Assembly: GCA_039030915.1 (NCBI GenBank) | Contig: JBCCDG010000040.1 | Span: 1 to 31,750, forward strand | From: Thermohalobaculum sp039030915 | Lineage (GTDB): Bacteria; Pseudomonadota; Alphaproteobacteria; Rhodobacterales; Rhodobacteraceae | Length of the DNA: 31,750 nucleotides | Reading direction: 5' to 3' | Shown here: one piece after another, positions 1 through 7,915 of the stretch | Numbering within the stretch: position 1 is the stretch's first letter | How the letters are laid out: every line of letters begins with the position of its first letter | The notes under the pieces: generated by a model | Seen by the model: the letters and a program-made list of their open reading frames with translations, nothing else | Databases searched by the model: none | Told to the model about the DNA's origin: nothing | Made by a program: the position numbers and the translations under genes

Positions 1-930
1 ATGACCCGCACCGCACGAGAGATCTGCCTCGCCCTTGGCGGGCGATGGCACGGTGCCTACGGCACCGCGTGCTGTCCCGCCCACGACAACAGACGGACAC
101 CGGCACTGAGCCTTGCCGATGGCCGTGACGGCCGTTTGCTCTTGAAATGCCATGCGGGCTGCGACTTCCGAGACATCATGGAAGCGCTGCGCGACCGTGG
201 TCTCGCTCCTCCGCTTAAGCGGAAATCGTGGCGGCCGGCGCCCGCCAGAAGGCCCTCGTACCTCGCTGACGATGCCCTCGGTGACCCTGCAACGACGCCA
301 GCGCATCGCGAAACCGCCATACGGCTCTGGGATGCGTGCTTGCCGCTCGAGGACACATTGGCGACCGACTACCTCGAAAGCCGTTCCATCGCGCTTCCGC
401 GCGCAAACGCTTTGCGCTTCAGCCCATCCTGCTGGCATGGGCCGCATGCCTGCTCCTACCCGGCGCTTGTCGCGCGCGTGGATCGGGTCGGAGAGGACCG
501 CCCGGTCGGTATCCACCGAACCTATCTCTCGCTTCGCGCGACGAAAATCGCGCACGACCCGGCACGGCTCGCGCTTGGGCCGATCCGGGGCGCAGCCGTG
601 CGCCTCGTTGAGGGGCAGGGGGCACTGCTTATCGCCGAAGGAATCGAGACAGCCCTCTCTGCTGCCGTCTTCGCTGCACCGCCTGGCGCCTCCATCTGGG
701 CGGCCCTGACAGCTTCGGGCCTGGCGGGCCTGATGCTCCCAGCTGCTGGCGGCGACCTCATCATTGCACCCGACAACGACGCTGTAGGTCTCGCCGCTGC
801 GACGGCTCTCGAGGATCAAGCGAGTGCTGCCGGTTGGACCGTCAGCCGTCGAGCGCCCCCGGAGGCCTATGGCGACTGGAACGACGTGGCGCAGTCTGCC
901 GGTGCTGCCGTCGGGGCGAGGCAAGACTGA
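1..930 (+). CDS. Toprim-domain protein with primase-like zinc finger
   Basis: This 309-aa protein resembles the stand-alone plasmid and phage Toprim proteins of the DUF7146 type. Near the N-terminus Cys24/Cys25-Pro-Ala-His28 and Cys50-His-Ala-Gly-Cys54 form a DnaG-like CHC2 zinc-finger pattern. The Toprim part has the acidic motif AEGIETA around residue 212 and the metal-binding APDNDAVG around residues 256-263. A DWNDV motif near residue 293 is common at the end of this family. No helicase domain follows, so it is not a full primase-helicase. A role in plasmid DNA priming or processing is inferred from family only. The ATG is the first base of the window, so a longer N-terminus outside the window cannot be excluded. 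The ParB-like gene follows 70 bp downstream on the same strand. Confidence 0.85.
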   Translation: MTRTAREICLALGGRWHGAYGTACCPAHDNRRTPALSLADGRDGRLLLKCHAGCDFRDIMEALRDRGLAPPLKRKSWRPAPARRPSYLADDALGDPATTPAHRETAIRLWDACLPLEDTLATDYLESRSIALPRANALRFSPSCWHGPHACSYPALVARVDRVGEDRPVGIHRTYLSLRATKIAHDPARLALGPIRGAAVRLVEGQGALLIAEGIETALSAAVFAAPPGASIWAALTASGLAGLMLPAAGGDLIIAPDNDAVGLAAATALEDQASAAGWTVSRRAPPEAYGDWNDVAQSAGAAVGARQD

Positions 931-1000
931 GACTGAGAGGAAAGCCGGGTCGGGTCCAGGCGCCCCCGGATGGGGGGCGGCAAAGAAAAGGATCCTTCCC

Positions 1001-2950
1001 ATGACCGACCACGCCACCGAAACCGCGCCGACGGGCGCCGCCGTCGAGATAACACTCGACCGGCTGACGCTTTCATCGCTCAACCCGCGCCGCGGCGGCG
1101 ATCATGCCGATATCGAAGCTCTTTCGTCGAGCCTGCGCACATGCGGCCTCCTGCAGAACCTCGCGGGGATCCGCGACAGCGATGGCTCAGTCGCCATCGT
1201 CGCGGGCGGCCGCCGGCTCCGCGCCCTGAAACGCATCGCCGAAGAGGACGGCCTCGACCCTGTCACCGTCTCCGTCCCCGTGGTTCTCGCCGCGGACGAG
1301 TCCGAGGCGCTCCGCTGGGCGGGCGCCGAGAACCTCGTCCGCCGTCCGCTCCACGCGGCGGAGGAAATCAGCGCCTTCGCGCAGATGGCCAAGGCCGGCG
1401 CCGCGCCCGAGATCATCGCCAGCGCCTTCGGCACGACGGTGCGCCATGTGAAGGGCCGCCTCCGCCTCGCCGGACTGCCGGAGCCGATCCTCGCAGCCCT
1501 CGCGGAGGACCGGATCACGCTCGACGTGGCGGCCGCCTACACGGTCACGGACGATCCCGCTCGGGCACTCGCCGTCTTCGGGGAGGTCGACGGGACCTAT
1601 CTCGGCGGCTACCCGCGCGAGATCCGGGCCCGATTGACCAGCGACGCCTGCCGCCAGGACGACAAGCTCGCCGCCTTCGTCGGGCGTGCCGCCTACGAGG
1701 CGGCCGGGGGCGCTGTGCGTGAGGACCTCTTCGGCGAGGAGGTGTATTTCGAGGACGGAGCGCTTGTGGTCCAGCTTGCCGAGCAGAAGCTGGCTCGGGC
1801 TGCGGCCGAGCTCGCAGCAGAGGGCTGGGCCTGGGTCAGCCAAGGGCTCGAGCCCTTCGACTACGACGCCGTGCGCGGACGCGTCTACGCGGAGACCCCG
1901 GCGGTGCCCGAAGAGGATGCCGTACGCTACGACGACCTCGCCGAGGCGATCGACGGCGGTGCCGCGACTGCCGAGGAGGAGGCCGAGTTTGCCGCGCTCC
2001 AGGCTGCCTACGACCGGGAGGTCTACACGCCAGCGCAGAAGGCCGTCGCCGGCGTCCACCTCACCATCGGCTATCGGGGCGAGATCGAGGCCTCCCACGG
2101 GATCGTCCGCGAGGAGGAGCTCGAGGCGGCGATTGAGGCCGGGCTCGTGCCGGTGGATCGCCGTCGCCCGTCGACGAAGGAGCGGGCAGGGGAGAAGCCA
2201 CCCTATTCGGGCGCGCTCGCCGCCGATCTCTGCGTGATCCGCACGGCGGCTCTGCAGTCCGCTCTCCTGGCAAAGCCCGCGCTCGCGCTCGACCTGCTGA
2301 CCTTCGCGCTCACGGAGGAGCTGGCCGTCGGAACGGATCCGTTGGGCCTCTCGACCGATGCGCCGAAGAACGCGCGCGACGAGGATCCGGGTTTGACGCT
2401 GCCAGAGCCGCTCGCCTCTGACCGGGCGCCGCGATCGCCGCTCCGGGGCGCTGCGGCTGCCGAGGCCTTTGCAAGCTTTCGTGCCAAGCCGAAACGGCAG
2501 AAGACCGCGTCCCTCACGGCAGCCGTTGCACGGCTCGTCAGCGCGAAGGTCACGCTGGAGGATGCCAACCCGCTGGTGGAGGGGCTCGCGCGCGAGGCGG
2601 GCCTCAATGTCCGTGCGGTCTGGACGCCGACGGAGGTCTTCTTCAAGCGGCTCTCGAAGGCGCAGCTCCTCGAGATCTACGACACGGTGATGCAGAAGCC
2701 CTCGGGGCGGACGCAGCTGGAGAAGCAGAAGAAGGCCGATGTGGCGCACTGGCTGCATCTCATCTTCGCCGAGGACCCGAAAGGTCCGACGCTTTCGCCT
2801 GAGCAGCGTGCCCGGATGAAGGCCTGGCTCCCGGTCGGCATGGCCCCGCTCGCGGAGACGTCGGCGCCGAGGGACGCTGAGGAGGCGGAGTTCGAACCTC
2901 CGATGCCCACAGAAGAAGACCCCGGCTCTCTGGCGACTGCCGCTGAGTGA
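1001..2950 (+). CDS. ParB/RepB/Spo0J-family nuclease-fold protein
   Basis: This 649-aa protein starts at ATG 1001; the reading frame is open further upstream but there it overlaps the previous gene. The N-terminal 200 residues carry the ParB core: an NPRRGGDHADIEALSSSL segment (box I-like), the conserved VAGGRRLRALKRI (box II), AENLVRRPLHAAEE, and a helix-turn-helix-like stretch around FGTTVRHVKGRLRLAGLP. The long C-terminal part is acidic, alanine-rich and of unknown function. It ends in a basic, conserved-looking region (LYS-rich near KKADVAHWL). No ParA ATPase gene lies beside it, so it belongs to the long plasmid or ICE-borne ParB-like group rather than to a canonical parAB pair. Its job may be transcriptional or DNA-binding rather than segregation. 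Confidence 0.85.
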   Translation: MTDHATETAPTGAAVEITLDRLTLSSLNPRRGGDHADIEALSSSLRTCGLLQNLAGIRDSDGSVAIVAGGRRLRALKRIAEEDGLDPVTVSVPVVLAADESEALRWAGAENLVRRPLHAAEEISAFAQMAKAGAAPEIIASAFGTTVRHVKGRLRLAGLPEPILAALAEDRITLDVAAAYTVTDDPARALAVFGEVDGTYLGGYPREIRARLTSDACRQDDKLAAFVGRAAYEAAGGAVREDLFGEEVYFEDGALVVQLAEQKLARAAAELAAEGWAWVSQGLEPFDYDAVRGRVYAETPAVPEEDAVRYDDLAEAIDGGAATAEEEAEFAALQAAYDREVYTPAQKAVAGVHLTIGYRGEIEASHGIVREEELEAAIEAGLVPVDRRRPSTKERAGEKPPYSGALAADLCVIRTAALQSALLAKPALALDLLTFALTEELAVGTDPLGLSTDAPKNARDEDPGLTLPEPLASDRAPRSPLRGAAAAEAFASFRAKPKRQKTASLTAAVARLVSAKVTLEDANPLVEGLAREAGLNVRAVWTPTEVFFKRLSKAQLLEIYDTVMQKPSGRTQLEKQKKADVAHWLHLIFAEDPKGPTLSPEQRARMKAWLPVGMAPLAETSAPRDAEEAEFEPPMPTEEDPGSLATAAE

Positions 2951-2956
2951 GCCTTC

Positions 2957-2984
2957 CGGAGCCGCTGCCGCGGCTCCGTTCTTC
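2957..2984 (+). terminator. Probable terminator of the parB-like gene
   Basis: An 8-bp perfect stem (CGGAGCCG at 2957-2964 with CGGCTCCG at 2971-2978) with a 6-nt loop lies 7 bp after the parB-like stop codon. It is followed by TTCTT, a short T-rich tract, consistent with a Rho-independent terminator. Confidence 0.6.
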
Positions 2985-3087
2985 CATTCGGCCGTGTCCA
3001 TTACCCCGCCCGGAAGGGCGAAGCGGGTCACCGCTCCAGCACGCGCTTGGCAGACCCCACACGGCCCTTCTCAAAATGAGTTTCGGG

Positions 3088-3108
3088 CGGCGGACCGCCG
3101 GTCCGCCG
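3088..3108. repeat. Strong 9-bp hairpin upstream of the 147-aa gene
   Basis: CGGCGGACC at 3088-3096 pairs perfectly with GGTCCGCCG at 3100-3108 around a 3-nt loop. It lies 27 bp before the ATG at 3136. No T tract follows, so it may act in the leader of the downstream gene (RNA stability or attenuation) or be a protein-binding palindrome. It cannot be assigned further. Confidence 0.4.
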
Positions 3109-3135
3109 TCATTCCCCCAACGAGGAGATCACTCC

Positions 3136-3579
3136 ATGAGCTTCAGCATCATCCGTCGACTTCGTGACGATGTCCTGCCCCCTGAGGATGCCCACTGCCT
3201 TCCGGGCTTCGAGGAGAACGGCGTCACGTACGAAAGCCACACCTTCTGGCTCGCCGTCGGGCGCCTTGGCTACCGGAGCGGGCCGGACGGCACACTCTTC
3301 GTCCGTCACGGGGCCGGGCGACAGAGCCTTGCCCTCAGGCACATGGCCACCGCCGCACTCCTCGCCCTGATCGAGGACGGGCGCCGGCGCGAGGCCTTCT
3401 TCCTCGCCTGGGAGCTCTTCGACCAGATCAGGCGGGCCGAGGATCACGCCTGGGCGCAGTTCCGTCAGGCGGTCGTTGACGGACGGGTCAGGAAGACCCG
3501 TGCCCGGGGCGGCACGCGCACCCGGCCGCTCTATCGCGTCGAGATCCTCTCCGAGGATCGAACGACGATCCATCTCTAA
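3136..3579 (+). CDS. Conserved plasmid protein of unknown function
   Basis: This 147-aa protein is not recognised as a named family. The start at 3136 is chosen because GAGGAG lies at a good distance upstream; the frame is open upstream to 2947 but without a comparable ribosome-binding site. The protein has no signal peptide or membrane segment. It has a mixed alpha/beta look, with a helical middle (HMATAALLALIEDGRRREAF) and a basic, arginine-rich C-terminal third (RVRKTRARGGTRTRPLYR) that could contact nucleic acid. It sits between the ParB-like gene and ArdC, 12 bp before a second small gene, and is probably cotranscribed with that gene. Function unknown. Confidence 0.75.
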   Translation: MSFSIIRRLRDDVLPPEDAHCLPGFEENGVTYESHTFWLAVGRLGYRSGPDGTLFVRHGAGRQSLALRHMATAALLALIEDGRRREAFFLAWELFDQIRRAEDHAWAQFRQAVVDGRVRKTRARGGTRTRPLYRVEILSEDRTTIHL

Positions 3580-3591
3580 GGAGGACCCGAC

Positions 3592-3783
3592 ATGCCGATC
3601 ACCGAAAGCAACGGTTCGGCCGTCTCTCCGTACCTCGTCGCGCGCCTCGACGCCGCCAACGATCTTGCCGCGGCGGCGCGCGGCGTCATCGACCGCTGGG
3701 CATCCGGCGATCTCGCGGCGGCCGTGCGCGCCCTCGAGCAGGCACTCGATCGCCATGACCGGATCGCGGGTCCAGGCGGATAG
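3592..3783 (+). CDS. Small plasmid protein of unknown function
   Basis: This 63-aa protein is preceded by a strong ribosome-binding site (AAGGAGG, overlapping the stop region of the previous gene) and follows that gene by 12 bp, which supports translation. The sequence is largely one or two alanine-rich amphipathic helices (residues 14-55) with no Cys and no membrane segment. It probably forms an operon with the preceding 147-aa gene and the ArdC gene that begins 72 bp downstream. No function can be given. Confidence 0.65.
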   Translation: MPITESNGSAVSPYLVARLDAANDLAAAARGVIDRWASGDLAAAVRALEQALDRHDRIAGPGG

Positions 3784-3855
3784 GCCCGGGGCGAGGAAAG
3801 GCGGGGCAGGGCAGGGGCGACCGATCCCGGCCGCTTCAGAGAAAGGACCAGCCCG

Positions 3856-4884
3856 ATGCCCCGCCCGACCCGCACCGCCGCCCCCGCGGCGAAGCCCCGC
3901 CGCGATCTCGCCCAGGAGATCACCGACCAGATCGTCGCCAGGCTCGAGGAGGGCGGCGAACTCCCGTGGCGCCAGCCCTGGAAGACCACGAAGATCGGCC
4001 TGCCGCTCCGCCACGAGGGCACCGCGTACAGGGGCATCAATGTGTTCCTCCTCGCCCTCAGCGCGATGGCGCATGGCTACGGCTCAGCCCATTGGATGAC
4101 GTATCGACAGGCCGCCGAGCTCGGCGGACAGGTTCGCAAGGGCGAGCGCGCGACGACGGTCGTGTTCTACGGCACGGCGCGCGACAAGCGTGCCGACGAC
4201 GAGGCAAGCGGCGCGGCCTCGTCTGACGAGGACGGCGACCGCCACTACCGCTTCCTCAAGTCCTTCGCCGTCTTCAACGCCTGCCAGATCGACGGGCTCC
4301 CCGATCGGTACCGCCCCGCCCCGCCCTCGCTCGATGGCGGCGCCCGCCGACCCGAGCCCGGCGACCCCCTCTTCGCGCTCGCAGAGGCGATGACCGCCGG
4401 CCTCGGTGTCGGCTATGCCGAGGGCGGAGAACGGGCCTGCTATAGCCCGGGCGCCGACAGGATCTCGATGCCCGCGCTCGAGCGTTTCGAGAGCGTCGAG
4501 ACCTATCTCGCGACGCGCTTCCATGAGCACGCCCACGCGACTGAGATCCCGGCCCGCCTCGGTATCGACTACGGCGCGAAAGTCTTCGGCAACGAGGCGT
4601 ACGCCAAGGGCGAGCTCTATGCCGAGCTGACCTCGGCACTCCTCGGCGCTCATCTCGGCTTCGCGCCGGACCACATCGAAGACCACGCCGCCTATGTGCA
4701 GTCCTGGCTGAAGGTGCTGCGCGGCAACAAGCGGTTCATCCTGAAGGCCGCGGCAGACGCTCAGCGCGGCGTCGACTACCTGCTCGAGGCCGCGGAGCGC
4801 GGGCGCTCTGCGTCCACGTCTTGCACGGTAGTGGGTGAGGATCCTTCGGGCAGCCGAGCCAAGGCGATGGCCCTGTCTGCCTGA
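3856..4884 (+). CDS. ardC: ArdC-like antirestriction protein with zincin domain
   Basis: This 342-aa protein matches the ArdC family (ArdC N-terminal ssDNA-binding domain plus zincin-like metallopeptidase domain). Known members protect incoming single-stranded DNA from host restriction during conjugation. The N-terminal domain spans about residues 15-150 (LEEGGELPWRQPW, TYRGINVFLL, YRQAAELGGQVRKGE and FAVFNACQIDG are typical). The peptidase domain carries the zinc motif H223-E-H-A-H227 followed by ATE, the family signature DRISMPALERF just before it, and the likely third ligand in ELYAELTSALLG (about E257). Many relatives have HELAH and a glycine where this protein has Glu230. The last 30 residues are polar and look unstructured. 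It fits a role early after plasmid entry. Confidence 0.88.
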   Translation: MPRPTRTAAPAAKPRRDLAQEITDQIVARLEEGGELPWRQPWKTTKIGLPLRHEGTAYRGINVFLLALSAMAHGYGSAHWMTYRQAAELGGQVRKGERATTVVFYGTARDKRADDEASGAASSDEDGDRHYRFLKSFAVFNACQIDGLPDRYRPAPPSLDGGARRPEPGDPLFALAEAMTAGLGVGYAEGGERACYSPGADRISMPALERFESVETYLATRFHEHAHATEIPARLGIDYGAKVFGNEAYAKGELYAELTSALLGAHLGFAPDHIEDHAAYVQSWLKVLRGNKRFILKAAADAQRGVDYLLEAAERGRSASTSCTVVGEDPSGSRAKAMALSA

Positions 4885-5094
4885 CCGCGCGTGTCCGAGT
4901 GGGTTGCCCGGATGGGGCAGTCGCGCGCTCGTCGCCGCCGACCGAGTGCTGCATGACACGCGATCATGGCGTCGGGTTCGTGCACGACGTAGCGTTATCG
5001 GCAACGCTCTTCTGATTTCCCTGTCGACTGGCGGCCGGTCTCCCATGAGGCCGGCCATTTTCTATCTCAGATGAGAGCGCGCTCTGCCGGGCCA
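4885..5094. terminator. Convergent intergenic region with two terminator-like hairpins
   Basis: This gap lies between the converging ardC and WGR genes. AGCGTT (4991-4996) pairs with AACGCT (5003-5008) and is followed by CTTCTGATTT. GGCCGG (5033-5038) pairs with CCGGCC (5051-5056) and is followed by ATTTTCT. Both read best as terminators for plus-strand transcription. No gene is seen in the stretch. Confidence 0.5.
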
Positions 5095-5346
5095 TCAGCC
5101 AGCGGCGACATAGCCCCGTCGGGCTTTCCTTGCGGCGTGCGCCCGGAGCGCGTCGAGCGCGCTCCCTTCGTCCGCATGCCGCTCCACCCGGACGGTGCCA
5201 GGGCTGCCGATGCGGCCCCATTCGCGCAGGAGCGCCCATCCCCCGAAGAGCTCGCCCTGCAGCGACAGCCGATAGAACCGGCGCATGTTCCGCGCCGGCT
5301 CGATCCGGTGGAGCCTCATCGACGAGGGAAAGATCTCAGCCTGCAT
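5095..5346 (-). CDS. WGR domain-containing protein
   Basis: This 83-aa protein consists almost entirely of one WGR domain. It has the family core WALLREWGRIGSPGTV, with the name-giving Trp-Gly-Arg, followed by the usual C-terminal helix (SALDALRAHAARKARRGY). WGR domains are nucleic-acid-associated modules known from PARPs, and small free-standing versions are common on alphaproteobacterial plasmids. The start at 5346 is the ATG that gives the normal length, with a purine-rich stretch upstream; the frame is open far upstream but that part is out of character. It is transcribed opposite to its neighbours and converges on ardC. A DNA-binding role is inferred from the domain. Confidence 0.8.
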   Translation of the reverse strand: MQAEIFPSSMRLHRIEPARNMRRFYRLSLQGELFGGWALLREWGRIGSPGTVRVERHADEGSALDALRAHAARKARRGYVAAG

Positions 5347-5398
5347 CCTGCCACTCTCTCCATAGTGCCGCTGGAGCCGCAGCCTACCACATCTGGCG

Positions 5399-5494
5399 TC
5401 ACCGGCCAGCCTTGTCACGCACATGGAGGCGCCGAAGGAGCCTGTCGAGTGCGTTTCGACCGGTGTCGCGCAGCTCGTCGACCGAGACGGCCAT
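5399..5494 (-). CDS. Possible 31-aa protein upstream of the WGR gene
   Basis: A short frame on the same strand as the WGR gene encodes 31 residues with high third-position GC and an amphipathic, charged helix character (MAVSVDELRDTGRNALDRLL at the start). It ends 52 bp before the WGR start. No clear ribosome-binding site is visible, and the length is too short for a firm call. It could be a real leader peptide or small protein, or chance. Confidence 0.25.
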   Translation of the reverse strand: MAVSVDELRDTGRNALDRLLRRLHVRDKAGR

Positions 5495-5823
5495 GCGCGG
5501 GACGTCAGTCTGTCGGCTCGAGCTTCAGGCGGTTTTGAACGGATTGGCTTGCTCTCCCACCCCTGAAGCCCAGTCGCCCGCCACCCCGGCTCACGTCTCG
5601 ACCTACGGGCACGCGGAGACCGGCCGCAACCGCGCTCCCGAAGAAATCTCCCCTGTCGGCTCCGCCGCCATTCCTCGCGGAGCAGATTTCCCCGGGCCCG
5701 CGGTCCTCCGCGCTGCTCCGGCCGCCCGGCTTTGCCGGCGGTGCTGGCCGGCCCCCGGTCCCCGTCCTGGTCCGACATCGCCGGGGCGACAGGCGCCCTG
5801 GCCGGATCAGAGGAGACCAGACC
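5495..5823 (+). promoter_or_regulatory. Long GC-rich leader upstream of DUF736 gene
   Basis: No gene is supported in this stretch. It contains a pair of inverted 7-mers (GAAATCT at 5643-5649, AGATTTC at 5684-5690) and then an 18-bp segment at 5723-5740 that recurs with one difference at 8506-8523 in the leader of another small gene. The segment can fold as a short CCGGC/GCCGG hairpin. A good ribosome-binding site (GAGGAG) precedes the ATG at 5824. The shared layout suggests a leader or regulatory element. Confidence 0.4.
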
Positions 5824-6177
5824 ATGCCCGTCATCGGAACCTTCGAGAAGCTCGACGACGACAGCTACACCGGCACGCTCAACACGCTGACCGTCGAGGC
5901 CGCCGCGCGGATCATGCCGGCCGACGACAAGCGCTCCGACAAGAGCCCTGACTACCGCGTCTATGTGAGGCGAGCCGAGATCGGCGCCGGCTGGTGCCGA
6001 ACGGCGCAGGAGAGCGGCCGCGCCTACATCTCGATCTCGCTCGCGGCACCGGAGTTCGGCGCCACGCCGATCTACGCCTCGCTCGTCCAGGTCGATCCGC
6101 CCGAAGGCGAGGCCGATCCGGCGATCCCGCGCGGCCGGCAGCACCAGCTGATCTGGAACCCCCAGAACGGCGGCTGA
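5824..6177 (+). CDS. DUF736 family protein
   Basis: This 117-aa protein is a clear DUF736 member, a family found mostly on plasmids and conjugative elements of Alphaproteobacteria. Typical features are the start MPVIGTFEKLDDDSYTGTL, the central PDYRVYVRRAEIGAGW, the ISISLAAPEFGATPIYASL segment and the end QLIWNP. It has no signal peptide or membrane segment. It has a strong ribosome-binding site after a long structured leader, and a perfect 11-bp hairpin follows the stop. The molecular function of the family is not established. It is probably monocistronic here. Confidence 0.9.
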   Translation: MPVIGTFEKLDDDSYTGTLNTLTVEAAARIMPADDKRSDKSPDYRVYVRRAEIGAGWCRTAQESGRAYISISLAAPEFGATPIYASLVQVDPPEGEADPAIPRGRQHQLIWNPQNGG

Positions 6178-6190
6178 GCCGGTGCGCCCT

Positions 6191-6217
6191 GCCGGCGCCG
6201 CGGACAGCGGCGCCGGC
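6191..6217. terminator. 11-bp perfect hairpin between DUF736 and lrp genes
   Basis: GCCGGCGCCGC (6191-6201) pairs perfectly with GCGGCGCCGGC (6207-6217) around a 5-nt loop, 13 bp after the DUF736 stop. It lies between two converging genes. No T tract follows, so termination is inferred from stem strength and place only. Confidence 0.5.
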
Positions 6218-6317
6218 CCCCATGGCGCGAGCGCCGCCGGGACGCGGTGGCTGTCGCCCGTTCACCGCCGGGTCGTACATCCCGATGCCGGCCCTCCCCA
6301 GGGACCATTGGCGCCTG

Positions 6318-6821
6318 TCAGAGCTCCAGAAGCCGTTCGGCGACCGGCGTCGACTGGACGATCGACGAGTTGGTCGCGCCGAAGGGCACGATCCGGTCGA
6401 TGACGGCCTCCATTTCGGCGACGTCGCGCACATGCGCGCGGGCGACGAAGCAGTCGTCGCCCGAGACCCGGTCGCAGGTCACGATCTGTGGTGTCGCGCG
6501 GATCGCCTCGATCATCTTGCCCATCTCGCCGGGCAGCGGTCTCGCGCGAATGAGGACGGTCAGGCCGTAGCCGAGGCGTGCGGGATCGATCCGCGCGCCG
6601 TAGCCCGTGATGACACCCCTGTCCTCGAGCCGCCGCACCCGGTCGGCGACGCTCGGCGCCGAGAGCCCCACGCGCCGGGCAAGCTCGGCCCGTGCGATCC
6701 GGGCATCGGTCCAAAGCTCGCGCAGGATCGCGGCGTCGATCTCGTCGAGACTGCTCTCACCGGATCGAAAGCCATATTCCGGTTTTGCCTTCGGAAGGGC
6801 CCCAGAGTTCCTCGAAAACAT
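6318..6821 (-). CDS. Lrp/AsnC family transcriptional regulator
   Basis: This 167-aa protein has the Lrp/AsnC layout. An N-terminal winged helix-turn-helix begins at LDEIDAAILRELWTDARIAR and continues through ELARRVGLSAPSVADRVRRL and GVITGYGARIDPARLGY. A C-terminal RAM/effector domain follows, with the characteristic CDRVSGDDCFVARAHVRD. A GGAGG lies directly against an upstream in-frame ATG at 6827 and six bases before the ATG at 6821, so 6821 is the better start. The gene is divergent from the EamA exporter gene with only 47 bp between starts. That arrangement is typical for Lrp-type control of an amino-acid or metabolite exporter by its substrate. The regulated gene and effector are inferred. 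Confidence 0.9.
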   Translation of the reverse strand: MFSRNSGALPKAKPEYGFRSGESSLDEIDAAILRELWTDARIARAELARRVGLSAPSVADRVRRLEDRGVITGYGARIDPARLGYGLTVLIRARPLPGEMGKMIEAIRATPQIVTCDRVSGDDCFVARAHVRDVAEMEAVIDRIVPFGATNSSIVQSTPVAERLLEL

Positions 6822-6868
6822 ATCCATCCTCCATATACACTACCGGTATCGCCTTTCATCATAGCGGC
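6822..6868. promoter_or_regulatory. Divergent lrp-eamA control region
   Basis: This short AT-richer gap must hold the promoters of both divergent genes. An 8-bp palindrome TACCGGTA (6841-6848) lies near its centre and is a candidate Lrp-type binding site. The GGAGG for the regulator gene is at the left edge. No firm -35/-10 pair could be fixed. Confidence 0.4.
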
Positions 6869-7798
6869 ATGACAGAGCACCGCCAGCCACACGCCGCGAC
6901 TCCGGACCCGCCGGGCGTCATGACCCGGGTGGCCGAGGGTGTCCCGCCGCATGCCTGGTTCGCGGTCTCGGCCGTCTTCCACTATCTCGGGCCAGCCTTC
7001 GCGGTGCTGCTCTTCCCGGTCATCGGCGTACTTGGGGTCGCCTGGTTCCGGATCGCCTCGGCGACCCTGGTCTTCGTGCCGATCACCCGGCCCTGGCGCA
7101 CCTTCCGGAACGCGACACGCAGCGAGCGTCTGTTGCTGCTCGCCCTCGGCGGCTGTCTCGCGGTGATGAACAGCGCCTTCTACCTCGCGCTCGACCGGCT
7201 GCCGATCGCGCTCGTCGCGGCCATCGAGTTCGTCGGCACCATCGGGATCGCGCTCTGGGGACTGCGGACTGGGCGCAACACCCTCGCCTTCGCGCTCGCC
7301 ATCGCAGGGGTGACGCTGCTCATCGACATTCCCTCCCTGTTCGCGGCCGGCGGCCCGGCGCTCACCTCCGATCTCCTCGGTCTCTTCTGGGCGGTGCTGA
7401 ACGGCGCGCTCTTCGTGCTCTACATCGTGCTCGGGCACCGCATCTCGGAGGGCGACGCCTCGGGCGGCGTGGAGCGGCTCGGAGCCGCGATGACGGCAGC
7501 CTTCCTGTTCGTCATGCCCATCGGTTTTCTGCAGGCGCTCGACGCCTTCGGCGCGCCCCTGCTCGTTCTCGCGGGGATCGGCGTCGGCATCTGCTCCTCC
7601 GTGATTCCCTATGTCTGTGACCAGCTCGCGATGTCGCGCCTGCCGCGCGCGAGCTTCGCATTCCTGCTCGCCCTCCTGCCGGCGACGGCGACGGTTATCG
7701 GCGTCATCGTCCTCGGCCAGATCCCGAGCGTCGTGGACATGCTCGGCGTGGCTCTGGTCATGATCGGCGTTGCGGTCCACCGGCCGGCGAGGATCTGA
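6869..7798 (+). CDS. EamA/RhtA-type inner-membrane exporter
   Basis: This 309-aa protein is predicted to have about ten transmembrane segments and matches the drug/metabolite transporter (EamA, DMT) superfamily. It is closest in style to RhtA/YddG-like amino-acid exporters. Visible features are the pair of EamA repeats (residues about 30-155 and 170-300), GVAWFRIASATLVFVPI in the first repeat, ALDRLPIALVAAIEFVGTIG, and the second-repeat motif SSVIPYVCDQLAMSRLP with ATATVIGVIVLGQIPS. The start at 6869 leaves room for the divergent promoter. Export of an amino acid or similar small molecule is inferred from the family and the divergent Lrp regulator. This pair looks like cargo among plasmid maintenance genes. 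Confidence 0.88.
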   Translation: MTEHRQPHAATPDPPGVMTRVAEGVPPHAWFAVSAVFHYLGPAFAVLLFPVIGVLGVAWFRIASATLVFVPITRPWRTFRNATRSERLLLLALGGCLAVMNSAFYLALDRLPIALVAAIEFVGTIGIALWGLRTGRNTLAFALAIAGVTLLIDIPSLFAAGGPALTSDLLGLFWAVLNGALFVLYIVLGHRISEGDASGGVERLGAAMTAAFLFVMPIGFLQALDAFGAPLLVLAGIGVGICSSVIPYVCDQLAMSRLPRASFAFLLALLPATATVIGVIVLGQIPSVVDMLGVALVMIGVAVHRPARI

Positions 7799-7882
7799 CA
7801 GCGCCATCTGGAGGCGCTTGTGTTCAAGGCGCATTCGCCGACCGTCCATCGATCCTCTGCGGTCGGCCAACCATCGGCGACA

Positions 7883-7915
7883 GGCTCCTGGGCGCGCCGA
7901 GAGGCCCCAGGAGCC
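7883..7915 (+). terminator. Hairpin downstream of the EamA gene
   Basis: GGCTCCTGGG (7883-7892) pairs perfectly with CCCAGGAGCC (7906-7915). It lies about 85 bp after the exporter stop. There is no T tract after it, so a terminator role is only probable. Confidence 0.4.

Noticed and set aside
1001..2950. Complete parAB partition locus
   Set aside because: No ParA ATPase gene is next to the ParB-like gene, and no replication initiator is seen in the window.
1187..3031. Minus-strand 614-codon open frame opposite the ParB-like gene
   Set aside because: It is antisense to a clear ParB-family protein. Its translation is arginine/leucine-rich low complexity, as expected for a shadow in GC-rich DNA.
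5347..6144. Upstream extension of the WGR frame to 349 codons on the minus strand
   Set aside because: The extension is antisense to DUF736 and compositionally unlike a protein. The WGR domain with normal length begins at 5346.
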